A DNA stretch of 64,000 bases from Vagococcus martis (GTDB taxonomy: Bacteria; Bacillota; Bacilli; Lactobacillales; Vagococcaceae). Positions 27,311 through 36,177 of this stretch are shown piece after piece; position 1 is the first letter of the stretch, and every line of letters begins with the position of its first letter. Both the position numbers and the translations under genes were made by a program. Where the stretch lies: assembly GCF_002026305.1 (NCBI RefSeq), contig NZ_MVAB01000001.1, forward strand, positions 2,246,001 to 2,310,000, given 5' to 3'. The notes beneath the pieces are model-generated. The model did no database searches. It was not told the origin of the DNA and saw nothing but the letters and a program-made list of their open reading frames with translations.

Positions 27311-27560
27311 GCTGTCATCTTGTCCTTTTATTTAGTTATATTAATTTAATTATAAATAGTCATACTTGTAATAAGCTACCACTTTTGATTTGATTAGTAT
27401 ATAGTAAAAGTGAAATTAAATGAATTTTTAACTTTTTCATTGTTATTTGGTCGAAGTTGTTGATAAAAGATCTTGTTATTTTAATAGTCAAGACGAATAA
27501 ATAGACAATAAAAAAAGAAAAGGTTAAAGTATGAGTAGAAAACGATAGGGGGTATTAATT

Positions 27561-28478
27561 ATGTATGATGTAATTATTATTGGGGCTGGACCAGGAGGGA
27601 TGACTTCTGCTTTGTATGCGTCACGTTCTGGATTGTCTGTTTTAGTCATTGAACGCGGAGCTCCTGGAGGACAATTAATGAATACTGATGAGGTTGAAAA
27701 CTATCCGGGATTCAACTTGATATCAGGCCCAGACTTAGCATTAAAAATGTATGAAAACTCGTCAAATTTTGGTGCAGAGCATGTTTATGGTAATGTGGTA
27801 AACATTGAAAACAATGGTGATGTAAAAAAAGTTGTGTGTGATGATGCAACTTATGAAGGTAAAACAGTGATTATCGCCTCAGGTAGTGAACATCGTAAAA
27901 TCAATATTCCAGGAGAAGAAGAGTATTCAGGTCGTGGTGTTTCTTATTGTGCGGTTTGTGATGGGGCATTCTTTAGAGATCGTCATTTAGTGGTAATTGG
28001 CGGTGGAGATTCTGCAATTGAAGAAGGAATGTATTTAACACAATTTGCCAGTAAAGTAACAATTGTGCATAGAAGAGATGAACTAAGAGCACAGAAAATA
28101 TTACAAGACCGAGCATTTAAAAATGAAAAAATTGAGTTTATGTGGAATAAAGTACCAATTGAAATTAATGGAAATGATACAAGTGTTCAATCAATCAAAC
28201 TAGAAGACACTAAAACAGGTGAAGTAGAAGACTTGCTTGCAGATGGTGTGTTTATCTATATTGGTCTTGATCCATTAACTGACTTTGTTAAAGATTTAGG
28301 TATTACTACTGAACATGGATGGATTAAAACAGATGCCCATATGTCTACAGATATCCCTGGTATCTATGCTATTGGAGATGTTCGTGATACAGTTCTAAGA
28401 CAAATAGCTACAGCTGTTGGTGATGGAAGTATCGCTGGTCAAGAAGTTTATAACTATTTAAGTAGTCTAGATGATTAA
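27561..28478 (+). CDS. trxB: Thioredoxin reductase
   Basis: A 305-residue FAD/NADPH thioredoxin reductase. It contains GAGPGGMTSALYASR at the N-terminus, the redox pair CAVC in SYCAVCDGAFF, the NADPH motif GGGDSAIEEG and the FAD motif YAIGDVRD. It keeps thioredoxin reduced in the cytoplasm. The ATG is preceded by AGGGGGT. A possible promoter is TTGATA (27460) with TAATAG 16 bp on. A strong terminator follows at 28499. Confidence 0.94.
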   Translation: MYDVIIIGAGPGGMTSALYASRSGLSVLVIERGAPGGQLMNTDEVENYPGFNLISGPDLALKMYENSSNFGAEHVYGNVVNIENNGDVKKVVCDDATYEGKTVIIASGSEHRKINIPGEEEYSGRGVSYCAVCDGAFFRDRHLVVIGGGDSAIEEGMYLTQFASKVTIVHRRDELRAQKILQDRAFKNEKIEFMWNKVPIEINGNDTSVQSIKLEDTKTGEVEDLLADGVFIYIGLDPLTDFVKDLGITTEHGWIKTDAHMSTDIPGIYAIGDVRDTVLRQIATAVGDGSIAGQEVYNYLSSLDD

Positions 28479-28498
28479 GTAATAGAATAAATGAGATT

Positions 28499-28535
28499 CC
28501 CCTTTGATAGTCGTAACATCATCAAAGGGGTTTTT
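28499..28535 (+). terminator. Intrinsic terminator after trxB
   Basis: CCCCTTTGAT (28499-28508) pairs perfectly with ATCAAAGGGG (28521-28530), then five T. Confidence 0.9.
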
Positions 28536-28600
28536 ATCGTATATATTTCACTAGTTTTTTGTAATTTTCAAAACTTTTCATGAAAACGACTATAAACCGC

Positions 28601-28629
28601 TTGCAAAGTGAATAGTTTTCTGATAATCT
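28601..28629 (+). promoter_or_regulatory. ccpA promoter
   Basis: TTGCAA (28601-28606), 17 bp, TAATCT (28624-28629) with an upstream TGA (extended -10). A 12-bp perfect palindrome TTTTCATGAAAA (28575-28586) sits just upstream and may be a regulator site. It is not a good cre or CodY box as written. Confidence 0.65.
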
Positions 28630-28677
28630 ATGTGTGACTTATGAAATGACAGTATTCTACTAAAGGAGAACATAGAC

Positions 28678-29679
28678 ATGGAAAAACAAACCATCACAAT
28701 TTATGATGTGGCAAGAGAAGCAGCTGTTTCTATGGCGACGGTATCTCGTGTCGTTAATGGAAACCCAAATGTAAAACCAGCAACTAGAAAAAAAGTTCTT
28801 GAAGTAATTGAGAGACTTGACTACAGACCAAACGCTGTAGCAAGAGGATTAGCAAGTAAGAAAACAACAACAGTGGGTGTTATTATCCCTGATGTAAGTA
28901 ATGCTTATTTTGCCTCATTAGCTCGAGGTATTGATGACGTGGCAACAATGTATAAATACAATATTATCTTAGCTAACTCTGATGGCAATGATGTTAAAGA
29001 AGTAAATGTATTAAATACATTACTTGCTAAACAAGTAGATGGTATTATCTTCATGGGACATCATTTAACTGAACAAATTAGAGGAGAATTTTCTCGCTCG
29101 AAAACACCAGTTGTGTTAGCTGGCTCAATTGATCCGGATAATCAAGTTGGCTCAGTTAACATTGATTATGAAGCAGCAACAAAAGATGCCACAACTCAAC
29201 TCATTCAATCAGGAAATAAAAAAGTAGCCTTTATCTCTGGTTCTTTATTAGATCCAATTAATGGTATCCAACGATTAAAAGGATATAAAGATGCGTTGAA
29301 AGAAAATAATGTAGACTTTAATGAAGGGTTAGTATTTGAAGCTGAATACAACTATAAAGCAGGCCTTGCGTTGTATGAACGTGTTGTAAATAGTGGTGCA
29401 ACTGCAGCTGTTGTAGCTGATGATGAACTAGCAGTTGGTTTATTAAATAGTTTAACTGATAATGGTGTGAAAGTACCTGAAGAATTTGAAATCATTACAA
29501 GTAATAACTCACTATTCACAGATATTGCACGTCCAAGCGTGACAAGTATTTCTCAACCTTTATATGATATTGGTGCGGTATCTATGCGTCTATTAACGAA
29601 ATTAATGAATAAAGAAGAAATTGATGAAAAAAATATTGTTTTACCTTATGGATTAATTCAAAAAGGTTCAACAAAATAA
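28678..29679 (+). CDS. ccpA: Catabolite control protein A (LacI family)
   Basis: A 333-residue LacI/GalR-type regulator. The N-terminal HTH (residues 5-60, TIYDVAREAAVSMATVSRVV and DYRPNAVARGLASKKT) and hinge are followed by a periplasmic-binding-like core that binds HPr-Ser-P. CcpA binds cre sites and governs carbon catabolite control. The sequence is the CcpA type rather than a sugar-specific LacI repressor, and it stands alone after trxB with no sugar operon attached. Candidate targets in this window are the bkd operon (full cre match) and weaker sites upstream of the dehydrogenase and GH85 genes. Confidence 0.9.
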   Translation: MEKQTITIYDVAREAAVSMATVSRVVNGNPNVKPATRKKVLEVIERLDYRPNAVARGLASKKTTTVGVIIPDVSNAYFASLARGIDDVATMYKYNIILANSDGNDVKEVNVLNTLLAKQVDGIIFMGHHLTEQIRGEFSRSKTPVVLAGSIDPDNQVGSVNIDYEAATKDATTQLIQSGNKKVAFISGSLLDPINGIQRLKGYKDALKENNVDFNEGLVFEAEYNYKAGLALYERVVNSGATAAVVADDELAVGLLNSLTDNGVKVPEEFEIITSNNSLFTDIARPSVTSISQPLYDIGAVSMRLLTKLMNKEEIDEKNIVLPYGLIQKGSTK

Positions 29680-29682
29680 AAA

Positions 29683-29816
29683 AGCACTGACCAAAATGTC
29701 TTAAAATAGAAAAATCCCATGAAATCAGTTTATTAAAACATTGATTTCATGGGATTTCTAGTTTCATTAAAGCAGTGATTTTCCTTTAAGTAAATATCTT
29801 TTGGGTCATCTGTTTT
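29683..29816. mobile_element. MITE-like element A (also serving as ccpA/hlyIII terminator)
   Basis: About 134 bp fill the whole gap between ccpA and hlyIII. A central perfect 16-bp stem, AAATCCCATGAAATCA (29712-29727) with its complement at 29742-29757, is flanked by imperfect terminal inverted repeats. The left end has CACTGACCAAAA (29685-29696). The right end read on the minus strand has TGACCCAAAAG, identical to 11 bases of the terminal repeat of the IS1182-type element at 52654-54456. A related copy lies at 48558-48688 in the opposite orientation. No coding capacity. Confidence 0.6.
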
Positions 29817-30461
29817 CTAAGTATAGAGATAAACAGAAAAGAAAATAAATATAGCACCAGCTAACACAAATAAGTGCCAGATAACATGCATAAATTTTAA
29901 ATGTTGTTTGCTATAGAAAAAAGTGCCAGCAGTATAAGATACCCCGCCCAGTACTAATAATAGTAGTCCGTTAAATCCAAGACCTTCGTATAGAGGTTTG
30001 ATGGCAATGACACATAACCATCCCATCAAAATATAAAGAAAATAATCAGCTTTTCCACGTTTTTGTAAAAAAATAGCCTTGTAAACAATCCCTGATATAG
30101 CAAGTAACCAAATAATGATACACATGGACCAACCAAGAGGACCACCAATTGTTACTAAACTATAGGGAGTATAGCTTCCTGCAATCAATAAATAAATTGA
30201 ACTGTGGTCAAAGACTTGAAAAACTTTTTTAGCTTTAGTAAAAATTAAACTATGAAATAAAGTTGAAAATAAAAATAGAAGGATCATGGATGCACCGAAG
30301 ATAGAGTATGACACAATTCGGATAGGTGAGTGCATTTGAACTCCTTTTATAATAAGTAAAACAAGTCCGGCTATACTTAGCCCAGTTCCAATCCCATGGG
30401 TGATAGCATTGAATATTTCGTTGACAACTAGATACTTTTTTGAGAAAGATGGATTGTGCAT
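29817..30461 (-). CDS. Hemolysin III / YqfA-family membrane protein
   Basis: A 214-residue seven-helix membrane protein of the HlyIII (PAQR-related) family. NEIFNAITHGIG at residues 14-25 and the late HVIWHLFVLAG are the conserved His-containing metal-site segments; FDHSSIYLLIAGSYTPY is typical. Despite the name, haemolysis is not its established cellular role, and lipid or membrane homeostasis is proposed for relatives. The gene is convergent with ccpA and divergent from degV. Confidence 0.88.
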   Translation of the reverse strand: MHNPSFSKKYLVVNEIFNAITHGIGTGLSIAGLVLLIIKGVQMHSPIRIVSYSIFGASMILLFLFSTLFHSLIFTKAKKVFQVFDHSSIYLLIAGSYTPYSLVTIGGPLGWSMCIIIWLLAISGIVYKAIFLQKRGKADYFLYILMGWLCVIAIKPLYEGLGFNGLLLLVLGGVSYTAGTFFYSKQHLKFMHVIWHLFVLAGAIFIFFSVYLYT

Positions 30462-30501
30462 GTTGTATACGCCCTTTCGTTTTTTAGTGAAAAATAGATG
30501 C

Positions 30502-30529
30502 TTTTCTGTTATACTAATTAAACAGAAAA
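30502..30529. promoter_or_regulatory. degV promoter with inverted repeat across the -10
   Basis: TGTTATACT (30507-30515) is an extended -10. TTTTCTGTT (30502-30510) and AACAGAAAA (30521-30529) form a perfect 9-bp inverted repeat, spacing 10, whose left arm overlaps the -10. This suits an operator for an unidentified repressor. Confidence 0.5.
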
Positions 30530-30579
30530 CATTAAATTAATTGTACATGAATATTGTTGGTTTTGAAAGAGGTTTGATG

Positions 30580-31422
30580 ATGACAAAAATTAAAATAGTG
30601 ACAGACTCATCTTGTATTATTCCAGAAGAGAGAAGAAAAGAAGTGGAGATTTATACGATTAGCTTATCAATTATGATTGATGGTGTTATATATGCTGACC
30701 AAAATGAGTTGGATCCTTTCGACTTTATGACGATGATGTCTAATTCTAAAACATTACCTAAAACAAGTCAGCCCCCAATTGGTGAATTTGTTGAATTGTA
30801 TGATAAATTGGGAGAAGACGGCAGTGAGATTATTTCGATTCACTTAACTGAAAAGTTGAGTGGGACAGTGAATACCGCAAAACAAGCCGCCCAACTATCT
30901 CAATCAAGTGTAACGGTTATTGATAGCGACTATATTGACCAAGGTCTTGGCTTCCAAGTGTATCAAGCTGCTAAGATGGCGAAAGAACAAAAGTATAGTG
31001 TATCTGAAATAGTAGAAGCGGTTGAATACGTGAAAGAACATACGCAACTCTATATTGGCGTTGCGACCCTTGAAAATCTTGTTAAAGGTGGTCGGATTGG
31101 TAAATTAGTAGGGGCTGTATCTGGCTTTCTCAATATGAAATTGTTAATGCAATTAAAAGATGGCGAACTCGAAGTAGTGAGTAAAGGCCGAGGAAATAAA
31201 ACCTTTATAAAATGGGCAAAAGAGTTAGAAAGCAAATTGTCTAATATGTCTATCGAGTATTTAGGTATGTCAGAGGCATCAGGAGTTGAAATATGTGAGG
31301 AAATGAAAACAATTTTTAAACAAGCATTACCAAATTTAACACTTCCGATTGTACATACCACACCACTTGTTGCGACACATACTGGTAAAGGTGCATTTGC
31401 GGTAATGTTTTACACAGATTAA
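30580..31422 (+). CDS. DegV-family fatty-acid-binding protein
   Basis: A 280-residue DegV (FakB-like) protein that binds a fatty acid in the cleft between two domains and can present it to a fatty-acid kinase. Motifs are VTDSSCIIP near the start, TSQPPIGEF, HLTEKLSGTVNTA and VIDSDYIDQGLG. The start is set at ATG 30580 (MTKIKIVT), seven bases after GAAAGAGG; another ATG directly precedes it. No fakA is visible nearby. A terminator lies at 31432. Confidence 0.87.
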   Translation: MTKIKIVTDSSCIIPEERRKEVEIYTISLSIMIDGVIYADQNELDPFDFMTMMSNSKTLPKTSQPPIGEFVELYDKLGEDGSEIISIHLTEKLSGTVNTAKQAAQLSQSSVTVIDSDYIDQGLGFQVYQAAKMAKEQKYSVSEIVEAVEYVKEHTQLYIGVATLENLVKGGRIGKLVGAVSGFLNMKLLMQLKDGELEVVSKGRGNKTFIKWAKELESKLSNMSIEYLGMSEASGVEICEEMKTIFKQALPNLTLPIVHTTPLVATHTGKGAFAVMFYTD

Positions 31423-31431
31423 GATAACGAT

Positions 31432-31458
31432 AGCAGATCAACAATGGTCTGCTTTTTT
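31432..31458 (+). terminator. Intrinsic terminator after degV
   Basis: AGCAGATCA (31432-31440) pairs with TGGTCTGCT (31445-31453) with one G-U pair, ending in six T. Confidence 0.85.
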
Positions 31459-31473
31459 GAATGAGGGATTAGG

Positions 31474-32343
31474 ATGAAGCATCTTACGTATCACTTGAAA
31501 TATGTAATGTTTTTTGTGGTAATGGTTATTATTTTTAGCACACTCGGATTAGTCTTAGTCCCAAGAGCTGATAATATCCATCTAAATAATGAAACGAAAG
31601 AAACGGAAAAGCGTATTGAAATGATTCGCTTAAGTGCAGTAGGAGATTCTTTAACTGAAGGGATTGGCGATACGACAAAGTCAGGAGGATATCTACCTTT
31701 ACTTCAAAAAGATTTATCAGATATGTATCCCGTTGATGTGTTTCAAATTGAAAATTTTGGAAAATCTGGTGATCGAAGTGACCAAATACTGAAGCGTCTA
31801 AAAAAGAATGAAGAAATGCAACAGTCTGTTCAACAAGCTAATGCTATTCTCTTGACTGTTGGAGGCAATGATTTGCTACAAGCTATACAACCTAAAATAT
31901 TTAGTAAAATGACAACGAAACGTTTGGAAAGTGAAAAAGAAACATATTATGGTAGACTTGAAAAATTGTACGCTGAACTCAGGACACTTAATCCTGATGC
32001 TCCGATTTATCAATTAGGTATTTACAATCCATTTTACTTAAATTTTTCAGATATTACAGAACTTCAGGAAATTGTTGATTTTTGGAATAAAAGCTCACAA
32101 AATTTTGTCAACGAGCAAGAAAATGCCTATTTTGTGCCTATAAATGATGATATTTATCAGGGGATTCCAGAAATTGAAAAAAGTGATGATAAAAAGGAAG
32201 CATTAAAATCAAGTGATAGTTCATCTCTTAATGATTTAATCTCCTCCGAAGACACATTTCATCCAAATAATTTAGGTTATCAAATTATTGCCAATGCATT
32301 CGAATTAAAAATGTCAGCAACGAAGAATAAATGGTTAAAGTAG
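31474..32343 (+). CDS. SGNH/GDSL-family lipase/esterase, YpmR-like
   Basis: A 289-residue protein with an N-terminal membrane anchor (about 9-30) and an extracellular SGNH hydrolase domain. The blocks are GDSLTEGIGD (nucleophile Ser), TVGGNDLL (Gly/Asn oxyanion residues) and DTFHPNNLGYQ (Asp-x-x-His). The order lipase-ypmS-yozE matches the ypmR-ypmS neighbourhood of bacilli. The start ATG follows AGGGATTAGG. Natural substrate unknown; probably an acyl ester at the cell surface. Confidence 0.86.
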   Translation: MKHLTYHLKYVMFFVVMVIIFSTLGLVLVPRADNIHLNNETKETEKRIEMIRLSAVGDSLTEGIGDTTKSGGYLPLLQKDLSDMYPVDVFQIENFGKSGDRSDQILKRLKKNEEMQQSVQQANAILLTVGGNDLLQAIQPKIFSKMTTKRLESEKETYYGRLEKLYAELRTLNPDAPIYQLGIYNPFYLNFSDITELQEIVDFWNKSSQNFVNEQENAYFVPINDDIYQGIPEIEKSDDKKEALKSSDSSSLNDLISSEDTFHPNNLGYQIIANAFELKMSATKNKWLK

Positions 32344-32357
32344 GAGATGTGCGTTCA

Positions 32358-32993
32358 GTGATAAATAAACAAACAGGTAAAAAAAAGGTTAAAATAAATA
32401 ATTTTTTTCATAATCCTTGGAAGATAGCTTTTTTAGTTCTTTTATCCATTGTGTTGGCTTTTATTTTAGTTATTGGGTACCGTGTTAGTACACCTAGAGT
32501 GACCTATGATTCTAAGACTGAAATAAAAACTAATTTGAAGGATCCGATTTTGGAAGTATCTATGACTAAGGACCAAGTGAGTCGAGCTATCAATTTTTAT
32601 ATCAAAGATTTATTTGATGATTCAGGTGTTGATTACGTTTTTCACCTTGATAAAGATGCCTTGATTGATGGAACTTTTTCATTGCTTGGACATGATACTC
32701 ACTTTTATTTATATTTTGAGCCATTTGTTCTGGCAAATGGCGATATTCAACTTAAAGCAAAAGATTTAACTGTTGGCACTTTAAATGTTCCAATATCTGC
32801 TATGATAAGCTATATCTCCCATTCAGTTGATTTTCCTAAATGGATAGAAATAAATGCTGATGAAAAGAATGTAGTGTTACATTTGCAGCAACTAAAATTA
32901 GCTAATGGAATGCGTGTAAAAGCTGAACAAATTAATCTAATAAATGATCAAATTCGCTTTAATCTCTATCTATCTGAGAACAATAAGAAATAA
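32358..32993 (+). CDS. YpmS-family (DUF2140) membrane-anchored protein
   Basis: A protein of about 211 residues with a basic N-terminus, one membrane helix (about 22-42) and an extracellular DUF2140 domain. DUF2140 is typically described as a beta-rich lipid- or ligand-binding-like fold of unknown function. Family blocks include LEVSMTKDQVSRAINFY and GDIQLKAKDLTVGTLNVPIS. The GTG at 32358 is chosen because TAGGAG at 32341-32346 precedes it. An ATG at 32331, within the lipase gene, would add nine residues but has no binding site. Partner of the upstream lipase by conserved neighbourhood. Confidence 0.78.
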   Translation: MINKQTGKKKVKINNFFHNPWKIAFLVLLSIVLAFILVIGYRVSTPRVTYDSKTEIKTNLKDPILEVSMTKDQVSRAINFYIKDLFDDSGVDYVFHLDKDALIDGTFSLLGHDTHFYLYFEPFVLANGDIQLKAKDLTVGTLNVPISAMISYISHSVDFPKWIEINADEKNVVLHLQQLKLANGMRVKAEQINLINDQIRFNLYLSENNKK

Positions 32994-33004
32994 AGGAGCC
33001 GTTT

Positions 33005-33220
33005 ATGAGTTTTTATCATTATGTCCAAATTCATCGAGGTAAATTAGAACCATCAGATATTTCAATGCTGGCGGAAAATATATTTGAAGATTTACAGTTT
33101 CCAAAGCAAGAAACCACGTATCATAAATTATCTGATTACCTAGAAACAAATGCTTATTATGTTACAAATATGGATGTGTTTGATGAACTTTGGGAGATGT
33201 ATGTGGAAGCAACTAGATAA
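33005..33220 (+). CDS. YozE-family (UPF0346) small protein
   Basis: A 71-residue protein that matches the YozE SAM-like family: MSFYHYVQIHRG at the start, an acidic middle and a C-terminal MDVFDELWEMY. It folds as a small helical bundle in known relatives; function is not established. The ATG follows AAAGGAGCC. It is in the lipase-ypmS-yozE-ctpA run. Confidence 0.85.
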   Translation: MSFYHYVQIHRGKLEPSDISMLAENIFEDLQFPKQETTYHKLSDYLETNAYYVTNMDVFDELWEMYVEATR

Positions 33221-33232
33221 GGATGTGTGTAA

Positions 33233-34665
33233 ATGACAGGAAATAAACAAAAAAAGGAACAGTATCTATCACAAAATATATCGTGACAAACATTATCGTC
33301 GCTCTTTTAGCTGTTGGTGGAACGGTATTTATATATGAATCAAAAAATGGTATCTCTTCTTCATCACAGCAAGATCAGTTAGATAACTTGGCTGATTTGG
33401 CAACGCTAATTGAGCAAGGTTATATCAAAGATATCGATTCGAAAAAATTATATGAAGGTGCAATGAAGGGAATGGTCGCAGCTATTGATGATCCCTATTC
33501 AACTTATTTTACTGCCGAAGAGGCAAAAGGATTTGAAGAAGATATCAATGGCAATTTTGAAGGAATTGGTGCTGTCATGACCATGACGAATGACTTACCA
33601 ACTGTAGCAGAACCACCCATTAAAGATTCTCCAGCTGAAAAGGCAAAACTTCAAGTTGGAGATGTTATTTTAAAAGTTGATGGAAAAAGTATTGAAGGAC
33701 AAAGTTTAAGTGACGTTGTTAAAAAAGTAAGAGGTGAAAAAGGAAGCAGCGTTAAGTTAGATATTAAACGTGGCTCTGAAACATTTCCTGTAACGATTAC
33801 TCGTGATGTTATTCCAGTTGATTCTGTAACAGGTAATATTGATGAGAAGAACAAAGATATTGGGTATATAAATATCAGCAGTTTTAATTCGACAACGTCT
33901 GAAGAATTTGACAAGATGGTAACAAAATTAAGAAAAGATGGTGCAAAATCGTTTGTCATTGATGTTAGAGGTAATCCTGGTGGGATGTTAGATCAGGTAG
34001 AAAAAATAACAAGTCGATTCTTAAAAGATGGTAAACCAATTGTTAAATTTGAGAGTAAACTTGAAGATGATGAAGAACACGTAGCCAGTAAAAAATTAGA
34101 TGGTGGCGAAAAAATCACTGAGCCAACTGTTTTATTAGTGGACGAAAATAGTGCTAGTGCTTCTGAGATTATGGCCGGAGCATTTATTGATTCAGCTAAT
34201 ATTGAGGTAATAGGGACTAAAACATTTGGTAAAGGAACGGTTCAAACAGTCATTCCGATGAACGACGGTGGGGAAATTAAATTAACCATTAAAAAATGGC
34301 TAACACCAAAAGGTAAGTGGATCCATAAAAAAGGGGTCGAACCAACTATTAAGGTAGACAAACCAGACTACATTCAACACAAATTGATTGATACCACATT
34401 AGATTATAAACTTGGTGCAGTGAATGAACATGTCAAAGTCATAAATGAGTACTTAAAAGTTTTAGGTTACGATGTTGATGTGACGGACACTTACAGTGAG
34501 AAAACAGAAGCAGCAATTAAAGCTTTCCAAGAAAAGAATAAGCTAGAAGTAACAGGAAAAGCTGATGAAAAAACAATTAATGTATTAGAAAAACAAATTG
34601 TAGAATATTGGAACACACATGATAATCAATATGAAAAAGCAATTGAAACGTTAGTAAAAGACTAG
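33233..34665 (+). CDS. ctpA: Carboxy-terminal processing protease CtpA (S41), frameshift near the N-terminus
   Basis: A membrane-anchored S41 protease of the extracytoplasmic space. Past the N-terminus it has a membrane helix, a PDZ domain (about 110-190), the catalytic domain with Ser in NSASASEIMAG and Lys in TFGKGTVQ, and a C-terminal peptidoglycan-binding domain (TEAAIKAFQEKN). The proper start is ATG 33233, which has AAGGA 9 bases upstream, but that frame stops after MTGNKQKKEQYLSQNIS. The main frame, open from 33247, continues as KKGTVSITKYIV. The two join at seven A (33249-33255): one extra A, or a -1 slip at A_AAA_AAG, gives an unbroken 477-residue protein. A GTG at 33283 could start a shortened form but lacks a binding site. 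Confidence 0.85.
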
Positions 34666-34684
34666 TGAAAACTAGTCTTTTTTC
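34656..34684 (+). terminator. Terminator overlapping the ctpA stop codon
   Basis: AAAAGACTAG (34656-34665) pairs perfectly with CTAGTCTTTT (34672-34681), then T. The TAG stop is in the 5' arm. Confidence 0.85.
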
Positions 34685-34767
34685 AGGCAAACGAGAAAAA
34701 TCATGAATTGTTATGGTATTTTAGGTCAAATTTTTATATCATAGACTTTGGAAAGGTAGGTGGGACT

Positions 34768-35313
34768 TTGGAGAAAAAGATAGTTGAGACCATTTGGCAT
34801 TGGTTGAAGATGTTTGTTTTATGTACGGTTGTGATATTTATTATGCAAGCATTTATTTTTGTACCGTTGGAAGTGACAGGAAACTCAATGTCCCCTACTT
34901 TAGAAGAACATGATTTTGTCGTTGTTGAAAATATTTCAAGAGTCAAGCGATTTGATATTATTGTGTTTCACGCACCTGATGGGAATACATATGTTAAGAG
35001 AGTCATCGGACTTCCAGGAGATCGTATTTCTTATAAGAAAGATAGTCTTTATATAAACAACCAATTGATAGATGAGCCCTTTCTAAAAGATATTAAAAAA
35101 AAGAAAAATGAATATGTTTTAACTGCTGATTTTGACACAAGCGAGTTATTAGGTGTTAAGACGATTCCAAAAGATCAGTACTTTGTGATGGGGGATAATA
35201 GACGGGTGAGTAAAGATAGTCGCTCATTTGGTACGATATCATCTTACTCTATCATTGGTAAAGCAAGACTAGTCTATTATCCAATTCAGGATATGAAAAT
35301 TATTAAAAATTAA
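34768..35313 (+). CDS. lepB: Signal peptidase I
   Basis: A 181-residue type I signal peptidase. It has one N-terminal membrane helix (about 10-32), catalytic Ser in GNSMSPTL and catalytic Lys in YVKRVIGLPGD, and the later MGDNRRVSKDSR box. It removes signal peptides on the outer face of the membrane. The start is a TTG at 34768 after AGGTGGG; there is no ATG nearby except far upstream without a binding site. Followed by rbgA after 12 bp. Confidence 0.88.
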   Translation: MEKKIVETIWHWLKMFVLCTVVIFIMQAFIFVPLEVTGNSMSPTLEEHDFVVVENISRVKRFDIIVFHAPDGNTYVKRVIGLPGDRISYKKDSLYINNQLIDEPFLKDIKKKKNEYVLTADFDTSELLGVKTIPKDQYFVMGDNRRVSKDSRSFGTISSYSIIGKARLVYYPIQDMKIIKN

Positions 35314-35325
35314 AGGAGTAATAGT

Positions 35326-36177
35326 ATGACAATTCAATGGTTTCCAGGTCATATGGCCAAAGCCAGACGTGAAGTGGCGGAAAAGTTAAAATTAGTTGAT
35401 ATAGTATTGGAGATTGTTGACGCGAGACTTCCTATTTCAAGTAGAAATCCTATGTTGGATTCGTTAATTCAGCAAAAACCACGCTTGATGCTATTAAATA
35501 AGTCTGATTTAGCGGACGTGAAAGAAACACAAAGATGGCATGATTATTTTGCCTCTCAAGGAATTCATTGTTTAGCAATTAATGCGAATCAAGGAAAAGG
35601 GATTAATAAAATCACACCAAAAGTTAAAGAAATACTAGCTGAAAAAATCGAAAGACAAGCTGCTCGTGGAATGAAACCTAGGCCAGTTCGTGCAATGTGT
35701 ATTGGGATTCCCAATGTTGGTAAATCAACGTTATTAAATCGTTTGGCTAACAAAAATATGGCAAAAACTGGTAATACACCTGGTGTGACAAAAGGGCAAC
35801 AATGGCTTAAAACTGGAAAAGATTTAGAACTTTTAGATACACCAGGGATTTTATGGCCAAAATTTGAAGACAAAGAAATTGGAAAAAAATTAGCTTTAAC
35901 AGGAGCAATAAAAGATGCATTGTTACACATGGATGACTTGGCTTTATATGGTATCGAGTTTTTTAAAGAGTATTACCCAGAGCAATTAGCCGAACGTTAT
36001 AAATTAACAGATGAAGACATGACATTAAATAACGTAGATATGTTGATGTTAATCACAAAAAAACGAGGTTTCCAAGAAGATTATGAACGAGGTAGTGTGA
36101 TGATAATCCAAGAAGTACGTGATGGCAGACTTGGTAAATACACACTAGACAGAGTTGAGGATATGTCTCATGAGTGA
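35326..36177 (+). CDS. rbgA: Ribosome biogenesis GTPase RbgA (YlqF)
   Basis: A 283-residue circularly permuted GTPase needed for late 50S subunit assembly. The G4 motif NKSDLAD comes before the P-loop GIPNVGKST and the G3 DTPGILWP, the order that defines the permuted YlqF family. N-terminal [12 protein letters not shown] is typical. It overlaps the next gene (rnhB) by 8 bp, so the two are translationally linked. Confidence 0.94.
   Translation: MTIQWFPGHMAKARREVAEKLKLVDIVLEIVDARLPISSRNPMLDSLIQQKPRLMLLNKSDLADVKETQRWHDYFASQGIHCLAINANQGKGINKITPKVKEILAEKIERQAARGMKPRPVRAMCIGIPNVGKSTLLNRLANKNMAKTGNTPGVTKGQQWLKTGKDLELLDTPGILWPKFEDKEIGKKLALTGAIKDALLHMDDLALYGIEFFKEYYPEQLAERYKLTDEDMTLNNVDMLMLITKKRGFQEDYERGSVMIIQEVRDGRLGKYTLDRVEDMSHE

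Noticed and set aside
28581-28595. A cre for CcpA autoregulation at the ccpA promoter
   Set aside because: TGAAAACGACTATA misses at least two consensus positions; not reported as a site.
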